Position numbers and translations under genes: made by a program. Below are positions 24,208 through 33,479 of a stretch of 37,248 nt of DNA, piece after piece. Origin of the DNA: Flavobacteriaceae bacterium (GTDB taxonomy: Bacteria; Bacteroidota; Bacteroidia; Flavobacteriales; Weeksellaceae); assembly GCA_031277475.1 (NCBI GenBank), contig JAITMJ010000085.1:1-37248 (forward strand). The letters are read 5' to 3'. The first letter of the stretch is position 1; each line of letters opens with the position of its first letter. The notes below the pieces were generated by a model. It saw only the letters and a program-made list of their open reading frames with translations. It had not been told where the DNA came from and ran no database searches.

Positions 24208-25371
24208 AGCCCGCATCACAATTCTAAAAATACTTCCTTTGCTTACTTCGGTTTGCGCAATTCGGATGTCGCCGCTGTGATATTCTTTGATGACGCGTTT
24301 TGCCAAACTCAAACCCAAACCCCAACCTCGTTTTTTTGTGGAATATCCGGGTTTGAAAGCGTTTAGAGCCTGTTTTTTCGTCATTCCGCAGCCGGTATCT
24401 TTGAAATCAATAATGGTATTTTTATGTCTTTCGTAAAGTGAAATTTCCAGATTTCCCATTCCTTTCATCGCATCTACGGCGTTTTTCACGAGGTTTTCAA
24501 TCACCCAACTCATTAGGATTTTGTTGTGTGGAATCAGGATTTTTTTGTTCGGAAGTTTTAGGGTGAAATTCACTTTTGTGGAAATTCTCGGTTTCAGATA
24601 ATCGAAATTTTGTCGAATGGTTTCATTAATATCAAAATCATTTAATTCAGAAACAGAACCGATTTTCGAGAAACGTTCGGAAATGGTTTTCAGCCGCGTA
24701 ATATCTTTTTCGATTTCGTGAACGCCCGCCAATTCGGGATTTTCCATTTTCATAATTTCAATCCAGCCGATCATCGAAGAAAGCGGTGTTCCGATTTGAT
24801 GTGCGGTTTCTTTCGCTAAACCTGCCCACAGAAAACCTTCGTCTGTTTTTTTGATGGTTCGCATAAACCAAATTGAAAACCATAAATACAGCAAAATGAA
24901 AGCCGCCAAATAATACGGAAAATAGCGGAGATTGTTCAAAAGTTGGGAGTTGTCGTAGAACACCAATTGTTTCTCGCCTTGTGCGATTTCTATTTCAAAC
25001 GGCTCGTAGTTGCTTTCCATTTTGGCGATGAAATTTTCCAATTTTTCGGGATTCTTTATGATTTCATCGGGAATATTTCGGAAAGAGCCTTCCCAAAGCA
25101 AAGGTTTTTTATTTTTATCCGTCAGAATTACCGGAAGTTGGTCGTTTTCTTTGAGAATGGTTAAAATTAAATCTTGTGTGTCCGAATGAATTTGCCTGTT
25201 TGTTTGCTGAATTTTCATGGCTTTTGCAAAAACTTCGATGCGTTTTGCTTCTCGGTTTCTGAGTTCTTGAATCAAAAAAAACGAATACAGCGTTGCCGCC
25301 GCCACAATAGCCGTGAACAGAACATAGATGAACCAGATATTTATTCTCGACAAAAAAGAGCGTGTTTTCAT
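24202..25371 (-). CDS. Sensor histidine kinase (orphan)
   Basis: This 389-residue inner-membrane kinase has two membrane helices (about residues 12-33 and 150-170) enclosing a ~115-residue periplasmic sensor region. The phosphoacceptor H191 sits in GLAKETAHQIGTPLSSMIGW, an unusual H-box of the kind seen in flavobacterial kinases. The ATPase core has the N box NLVKNAVDAM, G1 DTGCGM and G2 GWGLGLSLAKRV. No response regulator gene is adjacent on either side, so its partner must lie elsewhere. A TAATTTTG box at 25445-25452 may be the promoter. Confidence 0.93.
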   Translation of the reverse strand: MKTRSFLSRINIWFIYVLFTAIVAAATLYSFFLIQELRNREAKRIEVFAKAMKIQQTNRQIHSDTQDLILTILKENDQLPVILTDKNKKPLLWEGSFRNIPDEIIKNPEKLENFIAKMESNYEPFEIEIAQGEKQLVFYDNSQLLNNLRYFPYYLAAFILLYLWFSIWFMRTIKKTDEGFLWAGLAKETAHQIGTPLSSMIGWIEIMKMENPELAGVHEIEKDITRLKTISERFSKIGSVSELNDFDINETIRQNFDYLKPRISTKVNFTLKLPNKKILIPHNKILMSWVIENLVKNAVDAMKGMGNLEISLYERHKNTIIDFKDTGCGMTKKQALNAFKPGYSTKKRGWGLGLSLAKRVIKEYHSGDIRIAQTEVSKGSIFRIVMRAT

Positions 25372-25444
25372 TCTTTTTGTATTAATGTAAAATGTCGGGG
25401 GTATTAACGTATTAAAAAAATTAAAATTCTAAATTAATCCCTGA

Positions 25445-25452
25445 CAAAATTA
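25445..25452 (-). promoter_or_regulatory. -7 box (TAATTTTG) upstream of the histidine kinase
   Basis: A TAnnTTTG match 73 bp before ATG 25371, in the gap after the HAD gene. Confidence 0.35.
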
Positions 25453-25473
25453 CCAAACTGCTACACCGATGCC

Positions 25474-25905
25474 TTACCAAAACAATCCTTTTTTCTTTTC
25501 TTTTTTTAATTTGGAATATGGCAGAACTTCTTTTCCTTCCAAGCGAAATTCGATGTTTTCGCTGATGATATTGTAGATTTCGCCCCAGCCGGGAAAACCG
25601 CCGAGATTTCTATCGTCTATAAACCAATCGGCATCTATTTTCCGAGATTGTGTTTCGGAATCAAAAACTTCACCTTCAAAACTGGAATTTACGGCATAAA
25701 ATTCCACACCGTTTTTACGGCAATATTCTACGGCTTCCTGCAAAGTTTTCCCGTGTCGATATGTCCAGAGTATCAAACGATAACCTTCGGATTGAAGCTT
25801 TTTAAGGGTTTCAAAAACAAAAGTTTTAGGTTTCCCGATTCCGGGATAAGCATCATCAACGATAGTTCCGTCAAAATCAACTGCAATTTTTTTATTGCCC
25901 ATCAT
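25474..25905 (-). CDS. Small HAD-superfamily protein (BT_0820-like)
   Basis: This 143-residue protein has HAD motif I as DFDGTIVDD (D10, D12), motif II in RLILWTYRHG, and a motif-III/IV-like end DADWFIDDRNLGG. This matches a small cap-less HAD family known in Bacteroidota from the structure of Bacteroides BT_0820. Phosphatase activity is likely; the substrate is unknown. The C-terminus ends in a Lys-rich tail (KLKKEKKKGLFW). Either of two ATGs (25905, 25902) may start it. Confidence 0.82.
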   Translation of the reverse strand: MMGNKKIAVDFDGTIVDDAYPGIGKPKTFVFETLKKLQSEGYRLILWTYRHGKTLQEAVEYCRKNGVEFYAVNSSFEGEVFDSETQSRKIDADWFIDDRNLGGFPGWGEIYNIISENIEFRLEGKEVLPYSKLKKEKKKGLFW

Positions 25906-25922
25906 AAGTTTACAAATTTTTG

Positions 25923-25930
25923 CAAAAATA
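25923..25930 (-). promoter_or_regulatory. -7 box (TATTTTTG) of the HAD gene
   Basis: A TAnnTTTG match 17 bp before ATG 25905. Confidence 0.5.
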
Positions 25931-25975
25931 GTAAATGAATTTGGTAATGAGAGAATTAAAAAAAACGATTTAAAT

Positions 25976-26434
25976 TTAAAACCATGTGTGGATTTGCGAC
26001 ATTTTATTGTTTTTAATAATAAACATCAAGTATTCATCGGAATTTTGAATTTTTTTTCGATAAACAGAATCTTTACCGCAATTTTCAACATCTCCGATTT
26101 TAATTTTGACATCGTCTATTTGCAGAAAAAATAAAGTATCGTGTAAATCAAAACCGATTAATTTGTTTTCGTCAAAATAAAATTCAGAATTTTTATATCT
26201 CAAAACATCTTCGTAAATATCCGACATTTCGGCGTAATAAATATATGCGCTATCCGGTTGTCCGAAATGTTTTATTAAGTTTTCTTTTTTTTCACCAAAT
26301 CGAATCACACGGTTAATTGTAATTTTTTCGGACTGCGGATGGTCAATTTTTTCAATATTGCAAATCGGCTTTTTATCGCTTTTCGAACAACCAATCAAAA
26401 TAAAAACAATCCATAATTTCACGAAATAATTCAT
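25976..26434 (-). CDS. Small lipoprotein of unknown function
   Basis: This 152-residue protein (MNYFVKLWIVFILIGCSKSD) has a lipoprotein signal with lipobox LIGC. The mature part contains INRVIRFGEKKENLIKHFGQPD, a block resembling the short repeats of SmpA/BamE-like proteins (a helix then GxPD), followed by beta-strands (SEFYFDENKLIGFDL). That likeness is suggestive only. It has its own TATTTTTG promoter. Confidence 0.75.
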   Translation of the reverse strand: MNYFVKLWIVFILIGCSKSDKKPICNIEKIDHPQSEKITINRVIRFGEKKENLIKHFGQPDSAYIYYAEMSDIYEDVLRYKNSEFYFDENKLIGFDLHDTLFFLQIDDVKIKIGDVENCGKDSVYRKKIQNSDEYLMFIIKNNKMSQIHTWF

Positions 26435-26456
26435 TTCGCAGTATTTTTATCGGTTT

Positions 26457-26464
26457 CAAAAATA
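26457..26464 (-). promoter_or_regulatory. -7 box (TATTTTTG) of the lipoprotein gene
   Basis: A TAnnTTTG match 22 bp before ATG 26434. Confidence 0.5.
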
Positions 26465-26520
26465 GGGAATGAATTTGGGATATGGTTTTTAAAATCCGTA
26501 ATTTCCAATCGCAAAAAGTC

Positions 26521-26547
26521 AACACTTCGACTTCGCTCAGTGTGACA
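26521..26547. repeat. REP-like repeat, short form
   Basis: AACACTTCGACTTCGCTCAG followed by TGTGACAG; the ACACT/AGTGT ends pair. It is the shorter relative of 21154-21203 and lies just after the fhs stop. Confidence 0.6.
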
Positions 26548-26555
26548 GCCAATCC

Positions 26556-28232
26556 TTAACTCAACCCCGTAATTTTTTCGTCTGCATCGATGTTCATTCC
26601 TTCGGAAGCGGGAACTGAAGGCAAGCCCGGCATTCGCATCATATCTCCCAAAATCGGGATGATGAAACCGGCACCTCTTGCAAATTCAAATTCGCGGATG
26701 CTAATGTCAAAATTTTCCGGTCGCCCGATTTTTTTCTCGTTGTCGCTCAAAGATTTTTGGGTTTTCGCCATACAAATCGGGAGTTTATCGAGTTTCAAAT
26801 CGTAAATCATTTCCAAATCCGCTCTCGCTTTTTTAGAATAATTCACTTTCGAAGCACCGTAAATTTCTTTGGCAATGGTCTCGATTTTATTTTCCACGCT
26901 GTCGTTCACGTCGTAAATCGGTTGAAAATCGTTGCCATAATTTTCGGCGGCGTTTGCCACTTCCGTTGCCAAATCCATCGTTCCGGCACCGCCTTTCGTA
27001 AATTGGTCTGCCAAAATCGCTTTCACGCCGAGTTTTTCACATTCGGATTTTATAAAATTGATTTCATCTTCGGAATCCGTAGCAAAATGATTGATGGCAA
27101 CCACAGGTTTCAATCGCCATTTAAAAGCATTTTCGATGTGTTTTTTCAGATTTTCGACACCTTTTTTCACCGCTTCCAAATTCGGATTTTCGTATTCGCC
27201 TTTTTTGGCTCCGCCGTGAAATCTCATCGCACGAATGGTGGTTACAATCACGATTGCCGAAGGTTTTAAACCCGAATATCGGCATTTGATATGGAGAAAT
27301 TTTTCCGCTCCCAAATCCGCTCCGAAACCGCCTTCCGTAACCACATAATCCGCAAGCGAAAGTCCGGTTTTTGTAGCGATAATCGTGTTGGTTCCTTGTG
27401 CAATATTGGCAAAAGGTCCGCCGTGGATAATCGCCGGATTTCCTTCCAAAGTCTGCACCAAATTTGGTTTTATGGCGTTTCTCAACAAAATTGCCATCGC
27501 ATTTTCGGCTTTTAAATCTTTGGCATAAATCGGTTGTTTATCATAAGTATATCCGATGAAAATATCTCCGAGCCGGCGTTTCAGATCTTCTAAATTTTCG
27601 CTCATACAAAGGATTGCCATCACTTCGGAAGCAGGTGTAATGTTAAAACTTTCCTCGCGCGGAATCCCGTTTGCGCCGCCTCCCAAACCGATGACGATGT
27701 GCCGCAAAGAGCGGTCGTTCATATCCATCACGCGTTTCCAGACGATGGTTCGCGGATCGATATTTAATGAATATTTTTTGTTCTGAATTTTGTTGTCTAT
27801 CAATGCAGAAAGCAGATTGTTGGCTTTTTCTATGGCGGAAAAATCTCCGGTGAAATGCAGATTGATGTCCAACATCGGAATCACTTGCGCATAACCGCCG
27901 CCTGCGGCTCCACCTTTGATTCCGAAAACGGGACCCAAACTCGGTTCCCGCAAAACGGCGATTGCTTTTTTGCCGATTTTGTTTAATCCGTCGCAAAGTC
28001 CGACCGAAACTGTGGTTTTTCCTTCGCCTGCCGGAGTCGGATTGATGGCGGTAACCAAAACGAGTTTTGATTTTTTTATTTTTTCTTCGTCAATGTATTT
28101 CAGCGGGATTTTGGCTTTGTATTTGCCGTAGAGTTCGAGGTCGTCAGCAGAAATATTTAATTTTTGGGCGATGTTTTGAATCGGCTGAATGTCTGCATTT
28201 TCAGCGATTTCCAAATCGGTAGGAAAACTCAT
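26556..28232 (-). CDS. fhs: Formate-tetrahydrofolate ligase
   Basis: Fhs joins formate to tetrahydrofolate with ATP, feeding one-carbon units to purine and fMet synthesis. This 558-residue protein starts at ATG 28232 (MSFPTDLEIAENADIQPI). An earlier in-frame TTG lies inside the -7 box and is rejected. The ATP-binding block TPAGEGKTT (residues 66-74), LREPSLGPVFGIKGGAAGGGYAQV, and EGGFGADLGAEKF are intact. Length is normal for the monofunctional enzyme. A TACCTTTG box is 21 bp upstream, and REP-like DNA follows the stop. Confidence 0.98.
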   Translation of the reverse strand: MSFPTDLEIAENADIQPIQNIAQKLNISADDLELYGKYKAKIPLKYIDEEKIKKSKLVLVTAINPTPAGEGKTTVSVGLCDGLNKIGKKAIAVLREPSLGPVFGIKGGAAGGGYAQVIPMLDINLHFTGDFSAIEKANNLLSALIDNKIQNKKYSLNIDPRTIVWKRVMDMNDRSLRHIVIGLGGGANGIPREESFNITPASEVMAILCMSENLEDLKRRLGDIFIGYTYDKQPIYAKDLKAENAMAILLRNAIKPNLVQTLEGNPAIIHGGPFANIAQGTNTIIATKTGLSLADYVVTEGGFGADLGAEKFLHIKCRYSGLKPSAIVIVTTIRAMRFHGGAKKGEYENPNLEAVKKGVENLKKHIENAFKWRLKPVVAINHFATDSEDEINFIKSECEKLGVKAILADQFTKGGAGTMDLATEVANAAENYGNDFQPIYDVNDSVENKIETIAKEIYGASKVNYSKKARADLEMIYDLKLDKLPICMAKTQKSLSDNEKKIGRPENFDISIREFEFARGAGFIIPILGDMMRMPGLPSVPASEGMNIDADEKITGLS

Positions 28233-28253
28233 ATTAAAAAAATTAGAATTTTT

Positions 28254-28261
28254 CAAAGGTA
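28254..28261 (-). promoter_or_regulatory. -7 box (TACCTTTG) of fhs
   Basis: A TAnnTTTG match 21 bp before ATG 28232. Confidence 0.5.
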
Positions 28262-28351
28262 AGATTTTACGCCGTTTCGAGAAATTTTTTGAGGGTGAGA
28301 AATGTCATAGATGAAATAATTTATAGATAATCTTTTTATAAAAATCATCGG

Positions 28352-28359
28352 TAGTTTTG
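28352..28359 (+). promoter_or_regulatory. -7 box (TAGTTTTG), possible promoter of the M1 peptidase gene
   Basis: A TAnnTTTG match about 90 bp before ATG 28451. Confidence 0.35.
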
Positions 28360-28450
28360 GTGTATTGGGGATATTTCTAATTAAACTCGGACAAATTGTA
28401 ACAACCCTCCGTTTTTTTTTACTAATTTCCCATAAAATATTTTAAACCCC

Positions 28451-30661
28451 ATGAATTTTAAATTTTCAAAAACCATTTTTGCATTTGTTTTCATCGCTTT
28501 TGCAACGAAATCTTATGCTCAAGAAAAACCAAAGTATGATTATGTAGAAGCCTTCAAACCGTTTTTTTATCTGAACAACGGAACCGAAACGCGCTCTGCA
28601 AGCGGACAACCGGGACACAACTATTGGCAAAACCGCGCCGATTACAACTTGACCGCCGCTTTAAACGACTCTAAAAAAGAAATCACTGCAACTGCCGAAA
28701 TCACTTATACCAACAATAGTTTCGATAATCTCGGATTTCTTTGGCTACAATTAGACCAAAATCTGTTTAAAAAAGATTCTCGCGGAAACGCCGTAATTCC
28801 AATGGCAGGAAGCAGAAACGGAGCAAAAGGACAAAGTTTTGACGGCGGCTACACCATAAAATCCGTTCAAATAGACGGAAAACCGGCAACTTACAGAATT
28901 TCCGACACCAGAATGCAAATCGATCTCGCCAATCAACTGCAAGCGAAAGGCGGCATCGCAAAAATAAAAATAGAATATTCCTTCGTTTCGCCGGATTACG
29001 GCTCGGACAGAATGGGCGTGGAAGAAACCAAAAACGGAAAAATTTTCACAATGGCGCAATGGTTTCCGAGAATGTGCGTGTACGACGATATTATGGGCTG
29101 GAACACTTTGCCGTATCTCGGAGCCGGAGAATTTTATTTGGAATACGGAAACATTACCGCAAACATCACCGTTCCGGCAAATCAATTTGTGGTGGCTTCC
29201 GGCGAATTGCTGAACGAAAAAGAAGTTTATACCGCCGATCAAATTAAAAAATGGAACGAAGCGAGAAACAGCGATAAAACCGTGATTATCCGTTCCGCCG
29301 ATGAAGCAAATTCTGCCTCGAAAACCGCTTCGGGAACCAAAACTTGGAAATTTAAAATTGATAATACCAGAGATTTTGCATGGGCTTCGTCGTCCGCATT
29401 TATTTTAGATGCCGCAAAAATCACCCTTCCGAGCGGAAAAAAATCTTTGGCAATTTCCGCATATCCCGTAGAAAGCAATGGAAACAACGGCTGGGAAAGA
29501 TCTACGGAATACACAAAAGCATCCATCGAACATTATTCAAAACAATGGTTTGAATTTCCGTATCCTGCGGCTACAAACGTTGCCGGAAACGAAAACGGAA
29601 TGGAATATCCCGGAATTGTTTTTTGCAGTATGATATCCAAAGGCGAAGATTTGTGGGGCGTTACGGATCACGAGTTTGGGCACACTTGGTTTCCGATGAT
29701 TGTAGGTTCCAACGAAAGATTGCACGCTTGGATGGACGAAGGTTTTAACACATTTATCAATGATATTTCTACCAAAAATTTTAATAAAGGCGAATATTAT
29801 CGTCAGCAAACTTTGCAATCTATGTCTTTCCTTTTTTACAACGATAAAATGGAGCAAGTAGCCGTTTCTCCCGACAATATGAAAGAACAAAATTTGGCAT
29901 TTTTGGCGTATTACAAACCCGGAGCCGGACTTGCGATGCTTCGCGAAACCATTTTGGGACAAGAAGTTTTTGACAAAGCATTCCGAGAATACATCAAAAG
30001 ATGGGCGTTCAAACATCCCGCTCCGGAAGATTTTTTCAGAACAATGGAAAACGTTTCGGGCGAAGATTTGGGCTGGTTTTGGCGAGGTTGGTTTATGAAC
30101 AAATGGCAAATCGACCAAGCGATTACGAGCGTGAAATATGTGAACGGCGATTATAAAAACGGTTCTATTTACAAAATTGAAAACATCGGTCAGTTGCCGA
30201 TGCCCGTAAATATGGAAATCACGTTTACGGACGGCACAAAAGAAAGCAAAAATTTGCCGATAGAAATTTGGAAAAGAAATACGGAATGGACGTTCCAACT
30301 GCCGACCGCCAAAGAAATTGCCTCCGTAAAACTAAATCCGAACGGCGATATTCCGGATTCCGACACATCCAACAACACGTTTAAAGTGAGCGGCTCAACG
30401 GCGGCTACGGAAAAAGTAAATCTGAACGATTACGCCGGAACTTTCAGTTCTGCAATGATTCCCGGAATGAAAGTCGTAACGAAAGTGGAAAACGAACAAC
30501 TGATATTGGAAGCAACGGGACAACCGGCAATTCCGCTGAATTACGAAGGAGACGGAAAATTTTCGTTTGAAATGGCAGGTCTGGAATTTCAGTTTAGCAA
30601 AGACAAAAAAAGTTTTGATTTGTCTCAAGGCGGACAAACATTTACGTTTACGAAAGAGTGA
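28451..30661 (+). CDS. Secreted M1-family metallo-aminopeptidase
   Basis: This 736-residue protein has a signal peptide ([23 protein letters not shown]). The catalytic zinc site HEFGH is at residues 407-411 with the third ligand E430 in WMDEGFNTF, exactly the HExxH-18-E spacing of gluzincins. The substrate-binding exopeptidase motif GAMEN is replaced by NGMEYPG, as in several bacterial M1 relatives. The C-terminal ~100 residues (after [10 protein letters not shown]) form a separate beta-rich domain. It probably trims peptides outside the inner membrane. It is divergent from fhs, and a terminator follows directly. Confidence 0.94.
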   Translation: MNFKFSKTIFAFVFIAFATKSYAQEKPKYDYVEAFKPFFYLNNGTETRSASGQPGHNYWQNRADYNLTAALNDSKKEITATAEITYTNNSFDNLGFLWLQLDQNLFKKDSRGNAVIPMAGSRNGAKGQSFDGGYTIKSVQIDGKPATYRISDTRMQIDLANQLQAKGGIAKIKIEYSFVSPDYGSDRMGVEETKNGKIFTMAQWFPRMCVYDDIMGWNTLPYLGAGEFYLEYGNITANITVPANQFVVASGELLNEKEVYTADQIKKWNEARNSDKTVIIRSADEANSASKTASGTKTWKFKIDNTRDFAWASSSAFILDAAKITLPSGKKSLAISAYPVESNGNNGWERSTEYTKASIEHYSKQWFEFPYPAATNVAGNENGMEYPGIVFCSMISKGEDLWGVTDHEFGHTWFPMIVGSNERLHAWMDEGFNTFINDISTKNFNKGEYYRQQTLQSMSFLFYNDKMEQVAVSPDNMKEQNLAFLAYYKPGAGLAMLRETILGQEVFDKAFREYIKRWAFKHPAPEDFFRTMENVSGEDLGWFWRGWFMNKWQIDQAITSVKYVNGDYKNGSIYKIENIGQLPMPVNMEITFTDGTKESKNLPIEIWKRNTEWTFQLPTAKEIASVKLNPNGDIPDSDTSNNTFKVSGSTAATEKVNLNDYAGTFSSAMIPGMKVVTKVENEQLILEATGQPAIPLNYEGDGKFSFEMAGLEFQFSKDKKSFDLSQGGQTFTFTKE

Positions 30662-30680
30662 AAATAAACGCGAAAAGCAA

Positions 30681-30712
30681 AAAAAAGAAGTCGGATGCGG
30701 CTTCTTTTTTTT
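30681..30712 (+). terminator. Rho-independent terminator after the M1 peptidase gene
   Basis: AAAAAAGAAG pairs with CTTCTTTTTT around the loop TCGGATGCGG and runs into T residues, 19 bp after the stop codon. Confidence 0.75.
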
Positions 30713-30762
30713 GTCATTTAAGCAAGCCTTTCAAGGATTTCAAAATTTTGAAAGGTTATTTC

Positions 30763-31074
30763 TCACGCCTGAACGCTGTTTTTGCCGCCCAAAACGAAAG
30801 GCTCCACTTCTTTGATTTCGCCGAATTGTTTTTCGTAGTTCGCGATATTTTGTCCGAGCGCAGTGAGTACGCGTTTTGCGTGAATCGGGGCAAGAATTAC
30901 TCTCGAACGCACTTTTGCCTGCTGAACGCCGGGCATCATTTGGATGAAATCCAATACAAATTCAGACGGCGAATGGTTGATCATTGCCAAGTTTGAATAA
31001 ATTCCGGCGGCTATCGCGTCGTTCAGTTCGATGTTGAGGTTTCCGTCTTTTGGATTTTGATTTTGATTGTCCAT
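30763..31074 (-). CDS. DUF3467 family protein
   Basis: This 103-residue protein (MDNQNQNPKDGNLNIELNDA) matches DUF3467: the core AAGIYSNLAMINHSPSEFVLDFIQMMPGVQQAKVRSRVILAP is nearly the family consensus. The function is unknown; members are small and cytosolic. It lies 39 bp after the beta-barrel gene on the same strand, with no clear promoter between them, so it may be read from that transcript. Confidence 0.9.
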   Translation of the reverse strand: MDNQNQNPKDGNLNIELNDAIAAGIYSNLAMINHSPSEFVLDFIQMMPGVQQAKVRSRVILAPIHAKRVLTALGQNIANYEKQFGEIKEVEPFVLGGKNSVQA

Positions 31075-31113
31075 TATTTTTAAATTTTAGATTTGAATAA
31101 ATTTCGATATTTT

Positions 31114-32322
31114 TTAAAAAACATTATAGCTTAAAACCAAAGCAATGTTTTTGTATTTTGATTGCCAAAATAGGTAGTCTCCCAATATATTTCTATTGGT
31201 ATAATATTTTACGGCAACTCCGTATTTATTGTTATAATTGTATCCAAGACCAAATGCAATATTTCGTCTGGTTTGGCTTTCCAAAGATTGATATACGGAA
31301 CCGTCAGCACGTTTAAATTCCACAGACAATTTCATCGCGACATCCCAAACGTATTGAGCATCAATAAATAGTTTTGATTTATCGCTGATGTACATATAAT
31401 GCCGTATTCCAATAGGTAATTCAATGGATTTATAATCCACATTTGTGATGAGTTTTCCACCAACCAGATAGTCCACATCCGTTGTTTTTTCGGATTTATA
31501 AGATTGATATGCCGGTGCAAACATAATTGCCCATTTATTTTTGTTGAAAGGCAAAACATATTCTATCTCTATTCCCAAACTAAACCCTGTTTTGTTTTCC
31601 ATTTCGAAAAATTCTTCAGCAATAATGTTTGAAAATTCCAAAGAAGAGGAATTGATTCGCGGCTGAATATACAGATTAAATTTTCCTTTTTGTGTCGGTG
31701 ATTTCTTTTCATATTCGGAATTGGAACATTGGTAGTATTCGATGAACAAATCGGTTAAATCTTTTTCCTTATACTGAAGTTTTTGTATTTTTTTATCAAT
31801 GGAAGCGCAAACCAAAACCTTTTCCAATTGCGTTTTATATTCTTCGTTGTAGCCAATTTTGCCGTCGTATATTTTATAAAGTTTGTATATCAACGGCTCA
31901 AATTCTCCGTTTCCGATGCGGTAAAAAAATCGAGTGATGTCTTCTGTGTATCTGTATAAACTGACATCTCCGGCGATTATTTCTTTTAAAAAAACCTGTT
32001 CTTCAACAAATTCCGGATCTCTGCTATTGCTTAAATTGCTCAAAACCTTGCCGGATTTATCAATTTTTACGGTGCTTCGTATATATTTTGCTTGATTATA
32101 AATTTCAAAAAGTTGAACATTTTTGATGTCGTTTGTTTGTGTTTCGCCGGTTTCATCAATTCTGTATTCAAAAGATTTGGGATTGTTTCTCCAATCTGCA
32201 TTTTTAATAAAACATTCTACGCGCTCACCGGAATTGGTGACGAAATATCCTTTTTCAAACTTGATTTGAGAAAAAGAAAAAACGCCGATAAACAGCATTA
32301 ATAAAAGGAAATATCTTTTCAT
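31114..32322 (-). CDS. Outer-membrane beta-barrel protein of unknown function
   Basis: This 402-residue protein starts with signal peptide MKRYFLLLMLFIGVFSFSQ. The N-terminal half (KFEKGYFVTNSGERVECFIKN) is a soluble beta-rich domain common in flavobacterial envelope proteins. The C-terminal half has repeated amphipathic strands (NLYIQPRI, WAIMFAPAYQSY, RRNIAFGLGYNYNNKYGVAV) and ends in the barrel-type IALVLSYNVF with terminal Phe. It is probably an 8- to 10-stranded barrel. The ligand and role are unknown. The promoter box is TATATTTG at 32355-32362, and its leader resembles that of the lipoprotein gene at 34227-34958. Confidence 0.8.
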   Translation of the reverse strand: MKRYFLLLMLFIGVFSFSQIKFEKGYFVTNSGERVECFIKNADWRNNPKSFEYRIDETGETQTNDIKNVQLFEIYNQAKYIRSTVKIDKSGKVLSNLSNSRDPEFVEEQVFLKEIIAGDVSLYRYTEDITRFFYRIGNGEFEPLIYKLYKIYDGKIGYNEEYKTQLEKVLVCASIDKKIQKLQYKEKDLTDLFIEYYQCSNSEYEKKSPTQKGKFNLYIQPRINSSSLEFSNIIAEEFFEMENKTGFSLGIEIEYVLPFNKNKWAIMFAPAYQSYKSEKTTDVDYLVGGKLITNVDYKSIELPIGIRHYMYISDKSKLFIDAQYVWDVAMKLSVEFKRADGSVYQSLESQTRRNIAFGLGYNYNNKYGVAVKYYTNRNILGDYLFWQSKYKNIALVLSYNVF

Positions 32323-32354
32323 AAAAGTAATTTTTTAAAATTTTTGTAATGCGA

Positions 32355-32362
32355 CAAATATA
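32355..32362 (-). promoter_or_regulatory. -7 box (TATATTTG) and conserved leader of the beta-barrel gene
   Basis: TATATTTG is 32 bp before ATG 32322. The leader (TTACAAAAATTTTAAA core, 32333-32348) recurs in front of the lipoprotein gene at about 34968-34983. Confidence 0.5.
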
Positions 32363-32388
32363 CACAAATACTTCCCGCTTTACAACCC

Positions 32389-32458
32389 CCAAAAAAGATT
32401 ACAGACTTCAAAAAAATCTGTAATCTTAAAATTTGAAAATATTATTTTTTATAGTTTT
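32389..32458. repeat. 70-bp terminator repeat, copy A
   Basis: A hairpin AAGATTACAGA/TCTGTAATCTT (32395-32427) plus about 30 flanking bases is nearly identical to 33480-33551; differences are mainly in A-run length. On the minus strand the stem is followed by T residues, so it is a rho-independent terminator for the DUF3990 gene, whose last codons it overlaps. Confidence 0.85.
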
Positions 32459-33123
32459 AGTTCGTTTAATAATAATTTATATATTTCTGTCCAATCTTTT
32501 TCGTAGAGTTTGTTTGATATCTCTGCAAGTTTCGAGAATGTGTCGGAAGAAAAGAATTTATCTGCTGCCGTTTCTTCATTCAAACCGAAATCGGTTACTA
32601 ATTTTTCAACTATCGGCTCACCAATATGCAAGAACTTTGAAACCATTTTTCCGGTATTTGCTTGTTTGAGAAATTGCAAAGAAGCAACAGTGCAAAAGCA
32701 AATCTGATGTGTATCTTCGTGCCATTTCAGTTCTTCCAAAAAGTCTGTTTTTGTGATTTCACCGTTCAAATAATCTCCTATTCGGGTTTGCACTTTATCG
32801 TCTGCAACCGGACCTTCCACAATATCATAATCGTGCATTTTATTTTTATGACTTCGGTTAAGTACGACAAAATCAAGCCATTGCTCATTATATTTTTCAA
32901 AAGACAAAATTTTCAAACTTTCATCTTCGTAAGCATATTCATCAAATTCAAATTCGGAAATCATCCCGACGGTTTTGTGTTCCTGCCCCAAACGGTCTGC
33001 CCAGATTTTTGCCTGTTTATGAAATTTTGTTAAATAGAAACCTCTGCCGAAATCTTTATAAGGTTTTGCTTTTGTGAGATCAATCGCATCAATTTTAAGA
33101 TAACTGCCGTGATAAAGTTTCAT
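32449..33123 (-). CDS. DUF3990 protein (ADP-ribosyltransferase-like) with fused C-terminal partner-like domain
   Basis: Residues 1-165 match DUF3990: LYHGSYLKIDAIDL, the strongly conserved DFGRGFYLTKFHKQAKIWA, then WLDFVVLNR, HDYDIVEGPVADDKV and DTHQICFCTVASLQFL. The YHGS start and FGRGFY block resemble ADP-ribosyltransferase folds, so a modifying toxin activity is plausible but unproven. Residues about 172-224 (EPIVEKLVTDFGLNEETAADKFFSS...) look like the separate small protein that often accompanies DUF3990/DUF3791 loci, here fused. The DUF3791 gene precedes it by 57 bp. Terminator repeats bound the pair. Confidence 0.87.
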   Translation of the reverse strand: MKLYHGSYLKIDAIDLTKAKPYKDFGRGFYLTKFHKQAKIWADRLGQEHKTVGMISEFEFDEYAYEDESLKILSFEKYNEQWLDFVVLNRSHKNKMHDYDIVEGPVADDKVQTRIGDYLNGEITKTDFLEELKWHEDTHQICFCTVASLQFLKQANTGKMVSKFLHIGEPIVEKLVTDFGLNEETAADKFFSSDTFSKLAEISNKLYEKDWTEIYKLLLNELKL

Positions 33124-33180
33124 CTGTTTCTATTTTTTTTAGCGGTCATAATAACTACTTGCCTGTGTATCCATTATTTG

Positions 33181-33423
33181 TTACTTTAATCCGCCATTTT
33201 GATAACAGACATTGTATAAACTTCTGACCGCCCAAAAAGTACTGTCCGTATGAAGTGCCCACCAATGTTTATTGAGAAAATCCCAAGCACCATATTTTTT
33301 CAGATAAAAAAAAGCGTCTTGAACATTCATTTTATACGTCTCCGCAAAAGCCGGTACAATGTACGCCATAAAACTTATTTTATCGCTCGTCTCTTTATCT
33401 AATGCTTTATTTTTTATAGACAT
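33181..33423 (-). CDS. DUF3791 family protein, partner of the DUF3990 gene
   Basis: This 80-residue protein starts at ATG 33423 (MSIKNKALDKETSDKISFMA). It has the DUF3791 features: a helical start (FMAYIVPAFAETYKMNVQDAFFYL), the conserved KKYGAWDFLNKHWWALHT and the terminal SLYNVCYQNGGLK. DUF3791 genes are typically found directly before DUF3990 genes in Bacteroidota. A protective (antitoxin-like) role is inferred from this pairing and its size, not shown. The upstream 33424-33479 holds no clear -7 box. Confidence 0.85.
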   Translation of the reverse strand: MSIKNKALDKETSDKISFMAYIVPAFAETYKMNVQDAFFYLKKYGAWDFLNKHWWALHTDSTFWAVRSLYNVCYQNGGLK

Positions 33424-33479
33424 ACAGTGATTTTTTAAACTCACCGCAAAGATATAAATATTTTATTTTTGTCTTAAAT

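Noticed and set aside
28233-28256. Longer fhs start at TTG 28256
   Set aside because: It falls inside the TACCTTTG promoter box; ATG 28232 matches the family start.
33136-33171. Eleven-codon frame (MDTQASSYYDR) between the DUF3791 and DUF3990 genes
   Set aside because: Too short and without supporting signals to call a gene; possibly a remnant of the usual third small gene, whose domain seems fused to the DUF3990 protein instead.
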